From positions 1 to 64,000 of the forward strand of contig CAJUNF010000001.1 in NCBI GenBank assembly GCA_910587775.1: a stretch of DNA of 64,000 nucleotides, read 5' to 3'. The position numbers and the translations under genes were made by a program. Shown piece after piece: positions 33,902-43,269 of the stretch (its first letter is position 1; each line of letters opens with the position of its first letter). The notes below the pieces were generated by a model. That model saw only the letters and a program-made list of their open reading frames with translations, searched no databases and had not been told where the DNA came from. This stretch comes from an uncultured Bacilli bacterium (lineage in GTDB: Bacteria > Bacillota_I > Bacilli_A > RF39 > UBA660).

Positions 33902-34915
33902 TTATTTTAAGTTAAAGAGAATTGATCCTACTCCATCCCTTACTTCTATTTTAGCCATTGCTCCATTTATTATAGTCAAACATGGAGCTTTATGGGATAT
34001 GTCTGCATCATATATCACTGGAATATCTAGTTTTCCTAAAATACTGTCCATTAAGCATTCTTTAATATTATAGTCATAATAACTTGTTTCTACTCCAAAT
34101 CTGCCAAATATTATCCCTTTTGTATATCTAAAATAATCTAGTTCTGCAAATTTCCATAGTGTTCTTATTGTCTGTTCTTTACTCATTTCACAATTATCAA
34201 AATACCAAATTATTCCATCACTTTTATATTTTTCATTAAATTCTTTTATCCCATCATATTTTGTTCCTGCAAGTTCTGATAAAATATCAAAGCACCCACC
34301 AATTATTCTACCATTTATGGATACCTCTTTTTCAACTAAGGTACGCCAATAAACTTTTTCTGTTAAATTATAATTTTCTAAGCCTGTGATCACTAAAGGT
34401 TCTTCGTTTTCATATAAATCAAAGCTTTTTTCTTTTATTAAATTTCCTTTAATGATTTCTAAAAAATATTCTTGACTTTGGTGGATATCATTCATTCCAA
34501 ATGCGCCAAAGTTTTGGCCATATATTGTAGCTATATCGCATTTTGTAGTTATTGGATAAAGAATTCCTGTCGGATCAGAAAATCCAGCAATCCATTTTGG
34601 ATGTTTTTTTATTTCCTCAAAGTCAATAAATGGTAAAATCTCTATTAAAAAATCTCCTCCTGCAGCACATAAAAGCATATTTATTTCATCGTTTTTGAAC
34701 ATCTCAATTATTTCTTCTGCTCTTTTTTTAGCTAACGCGCTTCTTCCTTTTTTATTTTTAAAAATATTCTCAGATAGCACTATGTTATAGTCATAATTTT
34801 CTAATCTTTTTTTTGCATTTAAAAATTTTTGCTGTTTTTCTTTTTTATCAATTCCAGAAGATGGTGCTGGTATACCAATTGTGTCACCTTTTTGGATAAA
34901 ATTAGGATATTTCAT
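33902..34915 (-). CDS. S66-family LD-carboxypeptidase (MccF-like)
   Basis: The 337-aa protein has the S66 layout: GDTIGIPAPSSG at the N-terminus, LCAAGGDF, and the nucleophile S113 in AGFSDPTG, with Glu and His residues in the C-terminal half. LD-carboxypeptidases trim the terminal D-Ala of muropeptide tetrapeptides in the cytoplasm; the MccF branch also inactivates microcin C-type antibiotics. Which branch applies is not clear. It lies between the usually adjacent prfB and secA. AGAAAGG precedes the ATG. Confidence 0.85.
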   Translation of the reverse strand: MKYPNFIQKGDTIGIPAPSSGIDKKEKQQKFLNAKKRLENYDYNIVLSENIFKNKKGRSALAKKRAEEIIEMFKNDEINMLLCAAGGDFLIEILPFIDFEEIKKHPKWIAGFSDPTGILYPITTKCDIATIYGQNFGAFGMNDIHQSQEYFLEIIKGNLIKEKSFDLYENEEPLVITGLENYNLTEKVYWRTLVEKEVSINGRIIGGCFDILSELAGTKYDGIKEFNEKYKSDGIIWYFDNCEMSKEQTIRTLWKFAELDYFRYTKGIIFGRFGVETSYYDYNIKECLMDSILGKLDIPVIYDADISHKAPCLTIINGAMAKIEVRDGVGSILFNLK

Positions 34916-34973
34916 TTTAATTGCCTTTCTTAGTTATAATTATCTATTAAAAATCAAATGTTGTAAACTATAA

Positions 34974-35231
34974 AATTACATATCATATGTAGATAAAAAT
35001 TGTTTTTATAGTAGAATACACGAATATGATAATATTATTAAATTATCGGAAGATTTTAAAAACATTTTTATTAAAAATGCAGTGATTAATAAATTAATTC
35101 CATTTGATTACAACTTATCTAATATTCAAATATATAAATACACTACCTCTCAAGAGCATATTAATGGTTATGAAATGCGAAATCACATAAATAGAGGGAT
35201 ATATAGTATTCTTTTATTTCTGACTCCATAA
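34974..35231 (+). pseudogene. Possible remnant ORF, 85 codons without an upstream start
   Basis: This is the main content of the 343-base gap between the S66 and hydrolase genes. A plus-strand frame is open from after a stop at 34971 to the stop at 35229-35231. Its translation looks protein-like (EYDNIIKLSEDF, then KLIPFDYNLSNIQIY and HINRGIYSILLF) but has no ATG until near the end. It may be a gene fragment left by decay, or chance in A+T-rich DNA. Confidence 0.25.
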
Positions 35232-35258
35232 TAAAGGTCTAATTTATTATAATTTGTA

Positions 35259-35888
35259 CTATTGTTTATCTTTCCAAAAATCATAAATTATATTAGAAAG
35301 TTCTTTGGGATTATCAATATTAACTTCATGTGAGGAATTATTTATTATTTTCAATTCACTATTTTCTATATTATCATTTAAATTTTTAGCACTTTTTATA
35401 TTCACATTATCTTTAGATCCACATACAATTAAACTCTTGCATTTTATTATTTCTAAATCTTTTGCAATATTAAGATTACTCATTGAATTTATTAAACCAA
35501 TAAACTCTTTTTTAGAACATCCCATCTTTTCAAATATCCTTTTTGGCATGATATGAAATATTATGCTTTGTATTTTAAAAATTATTTTAGGGATTTTATA
35601 TGGAGTACCAATCAAAATAATGGAATTTACTTTTTCTGGGTATTCTTTTACAAAGTCTAATGCTAATATCCCTCCCAAAGAAAGACCACACAAATTAAGT
35701 TTTTCTTTTTGATTTATACAAAAAGCAGAAAAAGCAGAATACATCATTTTATACTCTTTTAAATCATTTTTAGTTATTTCGAATAAGTTTGGACATATTG
35801 TATCAATTCCTTTTTCTTTAAGATATTCATTTGTATTATTCCAACTTTGATTGTTTTGTCCTAATCCGTGTATAAGAATGTTTTTCAT
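35259..35888 (-). CDS. Alpha/beta hydrolase
   Basis: The 209-aa protein has a nucleophile elbow GLSLGG, an oxyanion-type HGLGQNN at the start, Asp in GSKDNVN and His in NNSSHEVN, making a complete catalytic triad. No signal peptide is visible, so it is cytoplasmic. The substrate is unknown. It follows the XRE regulator by 4 bases with AAAGGA before its ATG, so the two form an operon. Confidence 0.85.
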   Translation of the reverse strand: MKNILIHGLGQNNQSWNNTNEYLKEKGIDTICPNLFEITKNDLKEYKMMYSAFSAFCINQKEKLNLCGLSLGGILALDFVKEYPEKVNSIILIGTPYKIPKIIFKIQSIIFHIMPKRIFEKMGCSKKEFIGLINSMSNLNIAKDLEIIKCKSLIVCGSKDNVNIKSAKNLNDNIENSELKIINNSSHEVNIDNPKELSNIIYDFWKDKQ

Positions 35889-35892
35889 AACA

Positions 35893-36684
35893 TCAATCCT
35901 TTTTATTAAAAAACTGTTTTAATGTCAAATATGATGCAATTGCAGTCATTATTACAGCACTAATAAGATTTGGAATATTACTATCATTATTTGAAATATC
36001 TAATACTTTAGCACAAAATTGATTTGTAAATATTGTAATAAATGCTAAATTAAATAAACTGAAAGAAATTTTGTAGTAAAGATTTATTTTAGTAAGTGTG
36101 CATACTAAAATAATAATCCATAAAAATACAAAAACGAATGATGCTATTAGAAAACTGTCTAATAACCAGTTTGTATTATTAACATAATTTATAGTAAATA
36201 ATAGCATATATACTAATATTGTAACAATAAGAGAAATTTTACAAAATCTATATTTATTTTTCTTAAGATATAAAGGTAAACTTGTTATTGAAAATGAAAT
36301 CAAGATACCTAACAATACTATTAAAAACCAAGACAGTTTATGATCTATTACTAAATTACAAAGAAAGCAAGTAACAATTCCAATCAAATAGCCTAAATTT
36401 ATTATATTGAAAATCCACTTTTTAATGGTTCTATATTTTTGGATTTCTATTTTTTCTCTTGTTAATGCTTCATCATCACAAGCACAAAAAAACTCATGTT
36501 CAGATATGTGTAATTCCTTACATAAATTTGTTATAACTGTTATGTCTGGATATGATATTCCTCGTTCCCATTTTGAGATTGTTGAAGGAATTACATATAA
36601 TTTGTTTGCTAATTCTTCCTGAGTTAAACCTTTTTCTTTCCTTTTTTCGGCAATATATTTACCAAAACTTTTTTTATCTTGCAT
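35893..36684 (-). CDS. XRE-family regulator fused to a membrane domain
   Basis: Residues ~7-62 are a helix-turn-helix of the XRE/Cro type (RKEKGLTQEELANKL, then STISKWERGISYPD). The rest (~85-263) is about six or seven hydrophobic helices, so the DNA-binding head is tethered to the membrane, a design seen in several Firmicutes regulators. Its target is probably its own operon with the hydrolase. A 12-base palindrome lies about 105 bases upstream. Confidence 0.85.
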   Translation of the reverse strand: MQDKKSFGKYIAEKRKEKGLTQEELANKLYVIPSTISKWERGISYPDITVITNLCKELHISEHEFFCACDDEALTREKIEIQKYRTIKKWIFNIINLGYLIGIVTCFLCNLVIDHKLSWFLIVLLGILISFSITSLPLYLKKNKYRFCKISLIVTILVYMLLFTINYVNNTNWLLDSFLIASFVFVFLWIIILVCTLTKINLYYKISFSLFNLAFITIFTNQFCAKVLDISNNDSNIPNLISAVIMTAIASYLTLKQFFNKKD

Positions 36685-36788
36685 AAAAAGCTTCTCCTTT
36701 CAAAATTATTTTATTATCTATATTTATTTTTAACAATGGCTAGTTGAGCCACCTACAAAATACTACTTATGAATTTATCCTTTTTAAA

Positions 36789-36800
36789 TAGTATATACTA
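36789..36800. promoter_or_regulatory. Palindrome TAGTATATACTA upstream of the XRE gene
   Basis: A perfect 12-base palindrome in the 241-base gap between the XRE regulator and secA. It is a candidate operator for the XRE protein. The gap also holds the secA terminator and nothing else I can identify. Confidence 0.35.
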
Positions 36801-36824
36801 AGATTTCATTTTGTAAGTATAGAA

Positions 36825-36848
36825 AAAGATAGCATTTACGCTATCTTA
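36825..36848 (-). terminator. Terminator after secA
   Basis: AAGATAGC and GCTATCTT (36826-36833, 36840-36847) pair around a 6-base loop, with a T-run following on the minus strand. It is about 80 bases past the secA stop. Confidence 0.75.
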
Positions 36849-36925
36849 AATTTGTCACATTAATTTTTCATTAAAAGAGTTTTAAAATATATTTTTTTAA
36901 TTCTTGTAATTCCTTATGAAATAAA

Positions 36926-39412
36926 TTATTTACCACAACAATTCTTATATTTTTTACCTGAACCACAAGGACACATATCGTTTCTTCCTACCTTTTTCTC
37001 ATTTTTAACGGTATGACCAACTTTTTCTTTTCCATCATTTGCAGTTCCTTTAATTACTTGTTTTCTTTCAATATTTTGTTCTATTTCTGCTTTTAGTAAG
37101 AACTGTGCAACATCACTATCAATTTTATCTAGTAAACGTTCAAATAATTCATAGCCTTCCATAGTATATGCTTGAAGTGGATTTGTTTGTCCATATCCTC
37201 TTAACATAATTCCATCTTTTAAGTGTTCCATTTCATTTAAATGATTTACCCATAATGAATCTATTACACGTAATGTGATTGCTTTTTCAAATTCTTCAAA
37301 AGCTGGGGCATCTTTTATTTTTTCTTCATAGTCTTCATTAATTTTATTAAATAATAAATCAATAATCTCTTCTTCTTTTTTATCATTCAGAGCTTCAACA
37401 GTTAACTTTTCACCTTTTATAAAATTAGTATTTACATATTCAATAATTTCTTGTTTATCATTATCAGTTAAATAACCTTCTGGAGCAATATGACTTTCTA
37501 CAATATTTGTGATGGTATTTTTAAAAGTATCTTTAATAGTATCATGAATACTCTCTTGCTCTAAAACTTCATTTCTTTTATCGTAAATAATCAAACGTTG
37601 TTCATTTACTACATTATCATAATCAAGTAAGCTTTTACGCATGTCGAAGTTATTGCCTTCTACTTTCTTTTGAGCAGATTCAATACTTCTAGTTAATGAT
37701 TTAGAACGTATGGATTGACTTCCTACCATTCCTAGTGCTTCTACCATTCTTTTTACTTTATCAGTTCCAAAACGACGCATTAATTCATCTTCAAATGACA
37801 CAAAGAATTGACTCATTCCAGGATCTCCTTGACGTCCAGCACGACCACGTAACTGATTGTCAATACGACGAGATTCGTGACGTTCTGTTCCAATTACACA
37901 AAGACCACCTAATTCTTTTACACCTTCACCAAGTTTAATGTCGGTACCACGTCCTGCCATATTCGTTGCAATTGTTATTGCTCCTACTTCTCCAGCTTTT
38001 GCTATAATCTCTGCTTCACGAGCATGATTTTTAGCATTTAAAATTTCGTGTTTTAATTTTGCTTTTGTAAGTAGTGAACCTAAATATTCATTTGCTTCAA
38101 CTGAGATAGTACCAACTAAAATTGGTTGTCCTGTTTTATGAATTTCTTTAATTGTTTCTACAATTGCTTCATATTTTCCTGCCATATTTGAATATAATAA
38201 ATCTGCTCGATCATCACGAATTACTGGTTTGTTAGTAGGGATTTGAATAACGTACATGTTATAAATATTTCTAAATTCTTCTTCTTCTGTTTTTGCAGTA
38301 CCTGTCATACCAGATAATTTCTTATACATTCTAAATAAATTTTGGAATGTAATGGTTGCCATTGTTCTAGTTTCTTCATTAATTTTTACATTTTCTTTAG
38401 CTTCTATAGCTTGATGTAATCCTTCACTAAATTGACGACCTTTCATTAAACGTCCAGTAAATTGATCAACAATGATAACTTCATTATTGTCTACAACATA
38501 GTCAACATCTTTTTTAAATGCATAATTTGCTTTTAGCGCTTGATTAACATGATGAACTAAAGCTGAGTTTTCTAAATCATATAAATTGTTGATATGAAAA
38601 TATTTTTCTACTTTAGAGACACCATTTTCCATTAAAGATGTGTTCTTTGTTTTTGGATCAAAATCATAATCTTCATTTTCAATTAGATTTTGAACTGCAG
38701 CATTTGCATCAATATATAAGTCTTTTGTATTAGATTTTCCACCAGAAATAATTAAAGGAGTACGAGCTTCATCAATCAAAATAGAGTCTACTTCATCGAC
38801 AATACAGAAATTTAATGGTCTTTGTACTCGATCATTTTTTTGTACTACCATATTGTCTCTTAAATAGTCAAATCCAATTTCACTATTCGTTGAGTATAAA
38901 ATATCAGCATTGTATGCTTCTTGTTTTTCTTTTGAACTCATTTCGCGTAAATTTAAACCAATTGTTAAACCTAAAAATTCAAAAATACTTCCCATCCACT
39001 CTGAATCACGTTTTGCTAAGAATTCATTTACAGTAACAATGTGTACACCTTCTCCAGTTAAAGCATTTAAATATGCTGGCATTGTCTCTGTTAATGTTTT
39101 TCCTTCTCCGGTTTTCATTTCAGCAATATTACCAAAATGAATTGCTAATCCTCCTAAAATTTGGACAAAATATGGTTTTTCTCCAATTACACGATAATCA
39201 GCTTCTCTTACAACTGCATATGCTTCTACTAAAATGTCGTCTAAGGTTTCACCATTTGCTAATCTTTCTTTAAATTCGGTTGTTTTATTTTTTAATTCGT
39301 CGTCTGATAAATTGCTAATTTTTTCTTCTAAGGCAACGATTTCATTTGCTAAAATTTCAAATCTTTTTAGCTCTTTGTATTCTGAGTCTATTAATTTTCT
39401 AAAAAATCCCAT
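36926..39412 (-). CDS. secA: Protein translocase ATPase SecA
   Basis: The 828-aa motor pushes preproteins through SecYEG. Walker A KTGEGKTLT, the DEAD-like DEVDSILIDEARTPL, the second RecA motif GTDIKLGEGVKELGG and the C-terminal zinc tip DMCPCGSGKKYKNCCGK are present. An extended -10 (TG-A-TAAAAT, ~39436) lies upstream, with GGAGG before the ATG. In B. subtilis prfB follows secA; here an accessory patch separates them. Confidence 0.98.
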   Translation of the reverse strand: MGFFRKLIDSEYKELKRFEILANEIVALEEKISNLSDDELKNKTTEFKERLANGETLDDILVEAYAVVREADYRVIGEKPYFVQILGGLAIHFGNIAEMKTGEGKTLTETMPAYLNALTGEGVHIVTVNEFLAKRDSEWMGSIFEFLGLTIGLNLREMSSKEKQEAYNADILYSTNSEIGFDYLRDNMVVQKNDRVQRPLNFCIVDEVDSILIDEARTPLIISGGKSNTKDLYIDANAAVQNLIENEDYDFDPKTKNTSLMENGVSKVEKYFHINNLYDLENSALVHHVNQALKANYAFKKDVDYVVDNNEVIIVDQFTGRLMKGRQFSEGLHQAIEAKENVKINEETRTMATITFQNLFRMYKKLSGMTGTAKTEEEEFRNIYNMYVIQIPTNKPVIRDDRADLLYSNMAGKYEAIVETIKEIHKTGQPILVGTISVEANEYLGSLLTKAKLKHEILNAKNHAREAEIIAKAGEVGAITIATNMAGRGTDIKLGEGVKELGGLCVIGTERHESRRIDNQLRGRAGRQGDPGMSQFFVSFEDELMRRFGTDKVKRMVEALGMVGSQSIRSKSLTRSIESAQKKVEGNNFDMRKSLLDYDNVVNEQRLIIYDKRNEVLEQESIHDTIKDTFKNTITNIVESHIAPEGYLTDNDKQEIIEYVNTNFIKGEKLTVEALNDKKEEEIIDLLFNKINEDYEEKIKDAPAFEEFEKAITLRVIDSLWVNHLNEMEHLKDGIMLRGYGQTNPLQAYTMEGYELFERLLDKIDSDVAQFLLKAEIEQNIERKQVIKGTANDGKEKVGHTVKNEKKVGRNDMCPCGSGKKYKNCCGK

Positions 39413-39519
39413 AGTTTCTAACCTCCATCAAATGTATTTTATCATAAACTTAGAAAAAATAATATTTTTCTTTCTAATTTCATAGTATAAGTGATATTCT
39501 ATCGCATTTTTTGTCAAAT

Positions 39520-39552
39520 GAAAAGAAATACCCAACGATGAAAGAGTATTTC
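39520..39552 (-). terminator. Terminator after the 578-aa unknown gene
   Basis: On the minus strand GAAATAC pairs with GTATTTC (39546-39552 with 39525-39531), followed by TTTTC. The loop is long at 14 bases. Confidence 0.55.
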
Positions 39553-41288
39553 TAAATATTTATTTTTTTCTTTCCTTTTCCTTTTCTTTTTTGTTGTAAA
39601 TATTCTTCAATTATATTAAAGACTTCTATTTCTTCTCCTTCTACTCTTTTTTCATAAATTACAAATTTATCATTTTCTATTATTTTAGCATTTGCAAAAA
39701 AATCATTAAAATTTACATATTTAACTGAACCATCTTTATAGCTTACAAGTAATGTTGGAGTGATATCATTATCTTCTTTTGGTATTTCAACTTTCCAATA
39801 AAATTCATTACTATCATTATCGTATTTTACTTTAAAGATTTTATAGTCTATTATTTGGGGAATTTGATACAAATTATCATTTTTTATGAAAATAACATCA
39901 TTTCTCCCAACTAAAGAATTATATTCTTCATACCCACAAAAAGCAAAATTATTTTGAATTACTTCTTTGAATTCAGTTAATATTCTTTTTATTGTTTCTT
40001 TTTGAAGATCATTTTCATATTCTTTGGTTTCAAAATATTTTAAAATATGATTTATTTCGCAAATACGATATAAGTCAATATCTCTTCTATTTAAGATGTC
40101 TAAATATATTTTTAAATATGTTATTATTGCTTGTTCATCATTTTTCTCTATTCCATAAATAATCCATTTTAAGTTAATGTCTATTGTTTGATAAAAGTTT
40201 GAAATTCCATAAATATATTCTTTTTTCTCATTTTCACTTAAATTATTATAATAGTATTCCATCATTGGATTTTTATTTTGTAAGTAGCTTATTAGAGTTA
40301 AAATCTCACTATTTGAAGATAAAGAACTTTCTAAAAAATCATTTGTGATTCTATTTAAAACATTCGGTATATTCTCAGGTAATGTTTTACTAGGTACATT
40401 GATTACTGTATTTAATGTATCATTCATTACTTTTATAGGATATTCATCTTTTCCTCTTGATAGAAAAGACCCAACCGGAATAAAGTTTACTTCTTTATTT
40501 TGGATACAAGAAATAAGTAACTCTTTTTCTAATGGAATTGAATCGTAAGTATCTATAATCTTTTCTGTTATATCAAAGTAAACGTAATTATCTAAATTTT
40601 TAGTACTATTAAGTGTGCTATTTAGTTTCATTAAATCTAGTAAAAGAATTTTTACTTTGTCAATCGTAATACCAGCTTTTTCATGGATTAGGTCGATAAG
40701 CTTTTCTTCCTGATTTGTTAGTAATAAATAAATTGTTTCATCTTTTCCAACAATATCACAAATAATTGATAAACGAATATTTCCAGTATAATCCTTTTTC
40801 TCTGAGGATACTATACTTTGTATACAATCTGAAACTAAGTTGTTTTTTTGAATTATGGTTTCATAGTCTTGTTCCAATAATTCAAATATTTTACGCATAT
40901 CCATTAAATTAAGACGATATTTATAATTAGCTACTATATAGCGATAAATCGGTAGGTATTCTTCTTTTTTATAAATTTTTATATAACTTAATATTTCATC
41001 ACAAATGATTTGATTTTCTGATTCATTATCTAAGAAACATTCTATTGAGGTTTTTACCATTTGATAGTTTGAATATCCATTTGTTTTCTTTAATAGACCT
41101 ACTCCAAGTACTGTTAAAAATAAAGCTGTATATCCAGTTTTTTTGATATCATGCATTATTTCTTTTTTTAATTGTTCTGCGTAATCTTTTTTCTCTTTTT
41201 TACTGGCTTGACCAATTTTCTTCGTTTCTTCATCATAATAGTAAAGTTTTCCATTTTTATTTAGGCGATAAACTCTTGTTTTTTTCAT
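39552..41288 (-). CDS. Large protein of unknown function with one membrane segment
   Basis: I do not recognise this 578-aa protein. It begins MKKTRVYRLNKNGKLYYYDE, has one hydrophobic segment (~48-66), and then a long, mainly helical, Ile/Leu/Asn/Glu-rich region and a basic end (QKRKGKGKKK). A coiled or tetratricopeptide-like helical scaffold is possible but no repeat is clear. The ATG 41288 has GAGG upstream; a TTG six codons earlier does not. It sits between hpf and secA, normally adjacent genes. Confidence 0.7.
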   Translation of the reverse strand: MKKTRVYRLNKNGKLYYYDEETKKIGQASKKEKKDYAEQLKKEIMHDIKKTGYTALFLTVLGVGLLKKTNGYSNYQMVKTSIECFLDNESENQIICDEILSYIKIYKKEEYLPIYRYIVANYKYRLNLMDMRKIFELLEQDYETIIQKNNLVSDCIQSIVSSEKKDYTGNIRLSIICDIVGKDETIYLLLTNQEEKLIDLIHEKAGITIDKVKILLLDLMKLNSTLNSTKNLDNYVYFDITEKIIDTYDSIPLEKELLISCIQNKEVNFIPVGSFLSRGKDEYPIKVMNDTLNTVINVPSKTLPENIPNVLNRITNDFLESSLSSNSEILTLISYLQNKNPMMEYYYNNLSENEKKEYIYGISNFYQTIDINLKWIIYGIEKNDEQAIITYLKIYLDILNRRDIDLYRICEINHILKYFETKEYENDLQKETIKRILTEFKEVIQNNFAFCGYEEYNSLVGRNDVIFIKNDNLYQIPQIIDYKIFKVKYDNDSNEFYWKVEIPKEDNDITPTLLVSYKDGSVKYVNFNDFFANAKIIENDKFVIYEKRVEGEEIEVFNIIEEYLQQKRKGKGKKKINI

Positions 41289-41334
41289 ATAATCCTCTTT
41301 TTTCAAGTAGCCTTATTGTAACGCAAGTTTCTAT

Positions 41335-41365
41335 ATTTAAAAAGGAAAATCTTTCGATTCCCCTT
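41335..41365 (-). terminator. Terminator after hpf
   Basis: A 10-bp stem with two G-U pairs (41342-41351 with 41356-41365), a 4-base loop (GAAA on the minus strand), then TTTTT on the minus strand. Confidence 0.75.
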
Positions 41366-41897
41366 ATTTTGCATTTATAATACCATAAGTATTATCTTTT
41401 CTTTTGTAAACAACAGATGTACATTCTTCTATTTCGTTTTTAAAAATGAAGAAATCGTGTCCTAATAATTCCATTTGTAAAATAGCTTCTTCTTCGTCCA
41501 TAGGTTTCATTTCAAAGTCTTTACGACGAACTATTTTTTTCTCTTCTTGTTCTTCTTCTACACTTTCAAAAGCCATATTTATTTCAAAGGATGGAACACT
41601 TTTGTATTTTCTATTTAATCTAGTTTTATTTTTTCTTATTTGTCTTTCTAGTTTATCCATTACTAAATTAATGGCAGCATATAAATCTTCATTTGTTTCT
41701 TCTGCTCTTAGCGTGAATTTTTTTGTTGGTATGGTTACTTCAACTGTTTGGTCCTTACCATTTACTCTTGCTAAAACATGGGCGGTTATTTCTTCTGGTA
41801 TTTCAAAATAGTTATCTAATTTTTTTATTTTTTCCATTATTTGATTTTTAATGGCCTCTGTAATTTCTATATTGCTACCACGAACATTTAATTTCAT
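41364..41897 (-). CDS. hpf: Ribosome hibernation promoting factor, long form
   Basis: The N-terminal S30AE domain (1-~100) begins MKLNVRGSNIEITEAI and is followed by a linker and the C-terminal dimerisation domain (~120-177; EEAILQMELLGHDFFIFKN). The long form makes 100S ribosome dimers in stationary phase. An extended -10 (TGCTATACT, ~41918-41926) lies upstream and AGGTGAT before the ATG. It lies upstream of secA, as in B. subtilis. Confidence 0.95.
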   Translation of the reverse strand: MKLNVRGSNIEITEAIKNQIMEKIKKLDNYFEIPEEITAHVLARVNGKDQTVEVTIPTKKFTLRAEETNEDLYAAINLVMDKLERQIRKNKTRLNRKYKSVPSFEINMAFESVEEEQEEKKIVRRKDFEMKPMDEEEAILQMELLGHDFFIFKNEIEECTSVVYKRKDNTYGIINAK

Positions 41898-41935
41898 ATG
41901 ATCACCTTCCTAGTTTCAGTATAGCAAAAATTGAA

Positions 41936-41963
41936 GAAAAAAACTACTGTTATTCTACAGTAG
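41936..41963 (-). terminator. Terminator after the cold-shock gene
   Basis: CTACTGT and ACAGTAG (41944-41950, 41957-41963) pair, followed by T7 on the minus strand. The stem includes the last codons of the gene. Confidence 0.85.
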
Positions 41964-42168
41964 CTAAATTTGTCTCCATTACATCAACGGCTTGTAATCC
42001 TTTAGATGTTTCTATTAATTTAAAATCTACAAGTTCGCCTTCTTTTAAAGTTTTATATCCTTCTTTAACAATAGCGGAATAATGAACGAAAATATCTTCT
42101 AAGTTTTCGTATTCTATAAAACCATATCCTTTAGTATTGTTAAACCATTTTACTTTTCCTCGCAACAT
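41950..42168 (-). CDS. Cold-shock domain protein
   Basis: The 72-aa protein is an OB-fold nucleic-acid chaperone with RNP1 KGYGFIEY and RNP2 DIFVHYS. The N-terminus MLRGKVKWFNNTKGYGFI is that of the CspA/CspB family. It melts RNA structures in cold or during growth. GGAGAGGTG precedes the ATG. Confidence 0.95.
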   Translation of the reverse strand: MLRGKVKWFNNTKGYGFIEYENLEDIFVHYSAIVKEGYKTLKEGELVDFKLIETSKGLQAVDVMETNLATVE

Positions 42169-42491
42169 TCACACCTCTCCTTCTTACTCTATTTACTGCT
42201 GATACTACCTTATCATGAATTTCTTTACAGACACAACATAAACCAGTCGACAAATATTTTAAATATTGGTATATGTTAAACTCATGACATAACTACCATA
42301 CATTAAATTTTCTGTTTTATTTTTTTCTATGTCTTAAATGATTCAAAATACGTTCGAATTTCATTTTTATGATTGTTAATTTTTTGGGAAATCTTTTTCG
42401 ATTTTGTTTTTTCATTGTTCAAACTAAAAGTCGTTTTTTGCCTTTTTTCTGGGATATAATTCGACTGTATTACAAGAAAGGGCAGTATTGA
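42169..42491. other. 323-base divergent intergenic region between csp and agrB
   Basis: The left half should hold the csp promoter and a long leader, as is common for cold-shock genes, but I see no clear -35/-10 pair there. The right half holds the agrB -10. There is also an A/T palindrome (AAATATTTTAAATATT, ~42252-42267). No gene is visible. Confidence 0.4.
42455..42460 (+). promoter_or_regulatory. agrBD promoter -10
   Basis: TATAAT lies 31 bases before the agrB GTG. There is no -35 match at 16-18 bases, which fits a promoter needing an activator such as the LytTR regulator AgrA, but no clear direct repeat could be assigned as its site. Confidence 0.5.
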
Positions 42492-43106
42492 GTGAAGAAA
42501 AAATTTATAGAAAACGGATATCATTTTATAGCTCGCTACCAAGAGTGTGATCAAGTAAAAACGATTCGTATTAAATATGGATTAGAAGCTTTTTATAATT
42601 TACTTACAAAAGCTATATTCTTATTATTTGTTACAATCTGTTGCGGTTTATTAAAAGAATATCTTCTGTTATGTATTATTTATTCTTTAACTAGAAGATA
42701 TACTTATGGACTACATGCAAGATCAACTGTTATATGTTGGATTACAACTATTCCAATTTATCTTGGAGGATGCTTTTTTATTCGTTTTGCTAGTATTCCA
42801 ATTCAAGTTATCTTTGTAATTTGGATATGTGCATTTCTTTCTTTTCTGTTGTGGGCTCCAGCGGATACCCCATCTACTCCACTCATACGTTCTGAAGTTA
42901 GAAAAAAGCAGAAAATAAAAGCTTGTCTAACTTGTATTATTTTTTTGATCGTAATGTATTTCATTCCACAAAAAATAATTATTAATACAATTTGTTATGC
43001 ACTTGTAGTACAGTCAATAAGTATAAATCCTATTACTTACTGGCTTACTAATACGCCTTATCAAAATTATAAGACGTATTTAAAAAATCATGGTTTAAAT
43101 GGTTAA
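42492..43106 (+). CDS. agrB: AgrB-type peptide-processing membrane endopeptidase
   Basis: The 204-aa membrane protein cuts the AgrD precursor and forms its thiolactone ring. The catalytic pair is visible as H75 and C82 in TYGLHARSTVIC, spaced as in staphylococcal AgrB. The family feature APADTPSTPL (APVDxxNKP in others) follows, and there are about five hydrophobic helices. The start is GTG with AAAGGG upstream. A small agrD gene follows, with agrC and agrA convergent beyond it. Confidence 0.93.
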   Translation: MKKKFIENGYHFIARYQECDQVKTIRIKYGLEAFYNLLTKAIFLLFVTICCGLLKEYLLLCIIYSLTRRYTYGLHARSTVICWITTIPIYLGGCFFIRFASIPIQVIFVIWICAFLSFLLWAPADTPSTPLIRSEVRKKQKIKACLTCIIFLIVMYFIPQKIIINTICYALVVQSISINPITYWLTNTPYQNYKTYLKNHGLNG

Positions 43107-43146
43107 TATATATTTAAACAAAATTCAGTTTAAAGGAGGGAAAATT

Positions 43147-43263
43147 GTGAACATTTTTGCTAATGTACTTTCTGGAATTGCAGATTTATTTGCTAACGTT
43201 CCTACAGTTGCTTGTGCTTTCTTATTTTTTGATGAACCAGTAGCACCTGAAGAAATTTTATAA
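43147..43263 (+). CDS. agrD: AgrD-type autoinducing peptide precursor, 38 aa
   Basis: This is a short gene 40 bases after agrB, starting GTG 43147 with a near-perfect AAAGGAGG upstream. The product has an amphipathic leader (MNIFANVLSGIADLFANV), a core VPTVACAFLFF and an acidic recognition tail (DEPVAPEEIL). This is the AgrD plan: AgrB cuts before the acidic tail and closes a thiolactone from the core Cys. By analogy with Listeria (CFMFV before YEP) the ring is probably Cys-Ala-Phe-Leu-Phe; a 6-residue ring including the second Phe is also possible. Confidence 0.9.
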   Translation: MNIFANVLSGIADLFANVPTVACAFLFFDEPVAPEEIL

Positions 43264-43269
43264 TTATCA

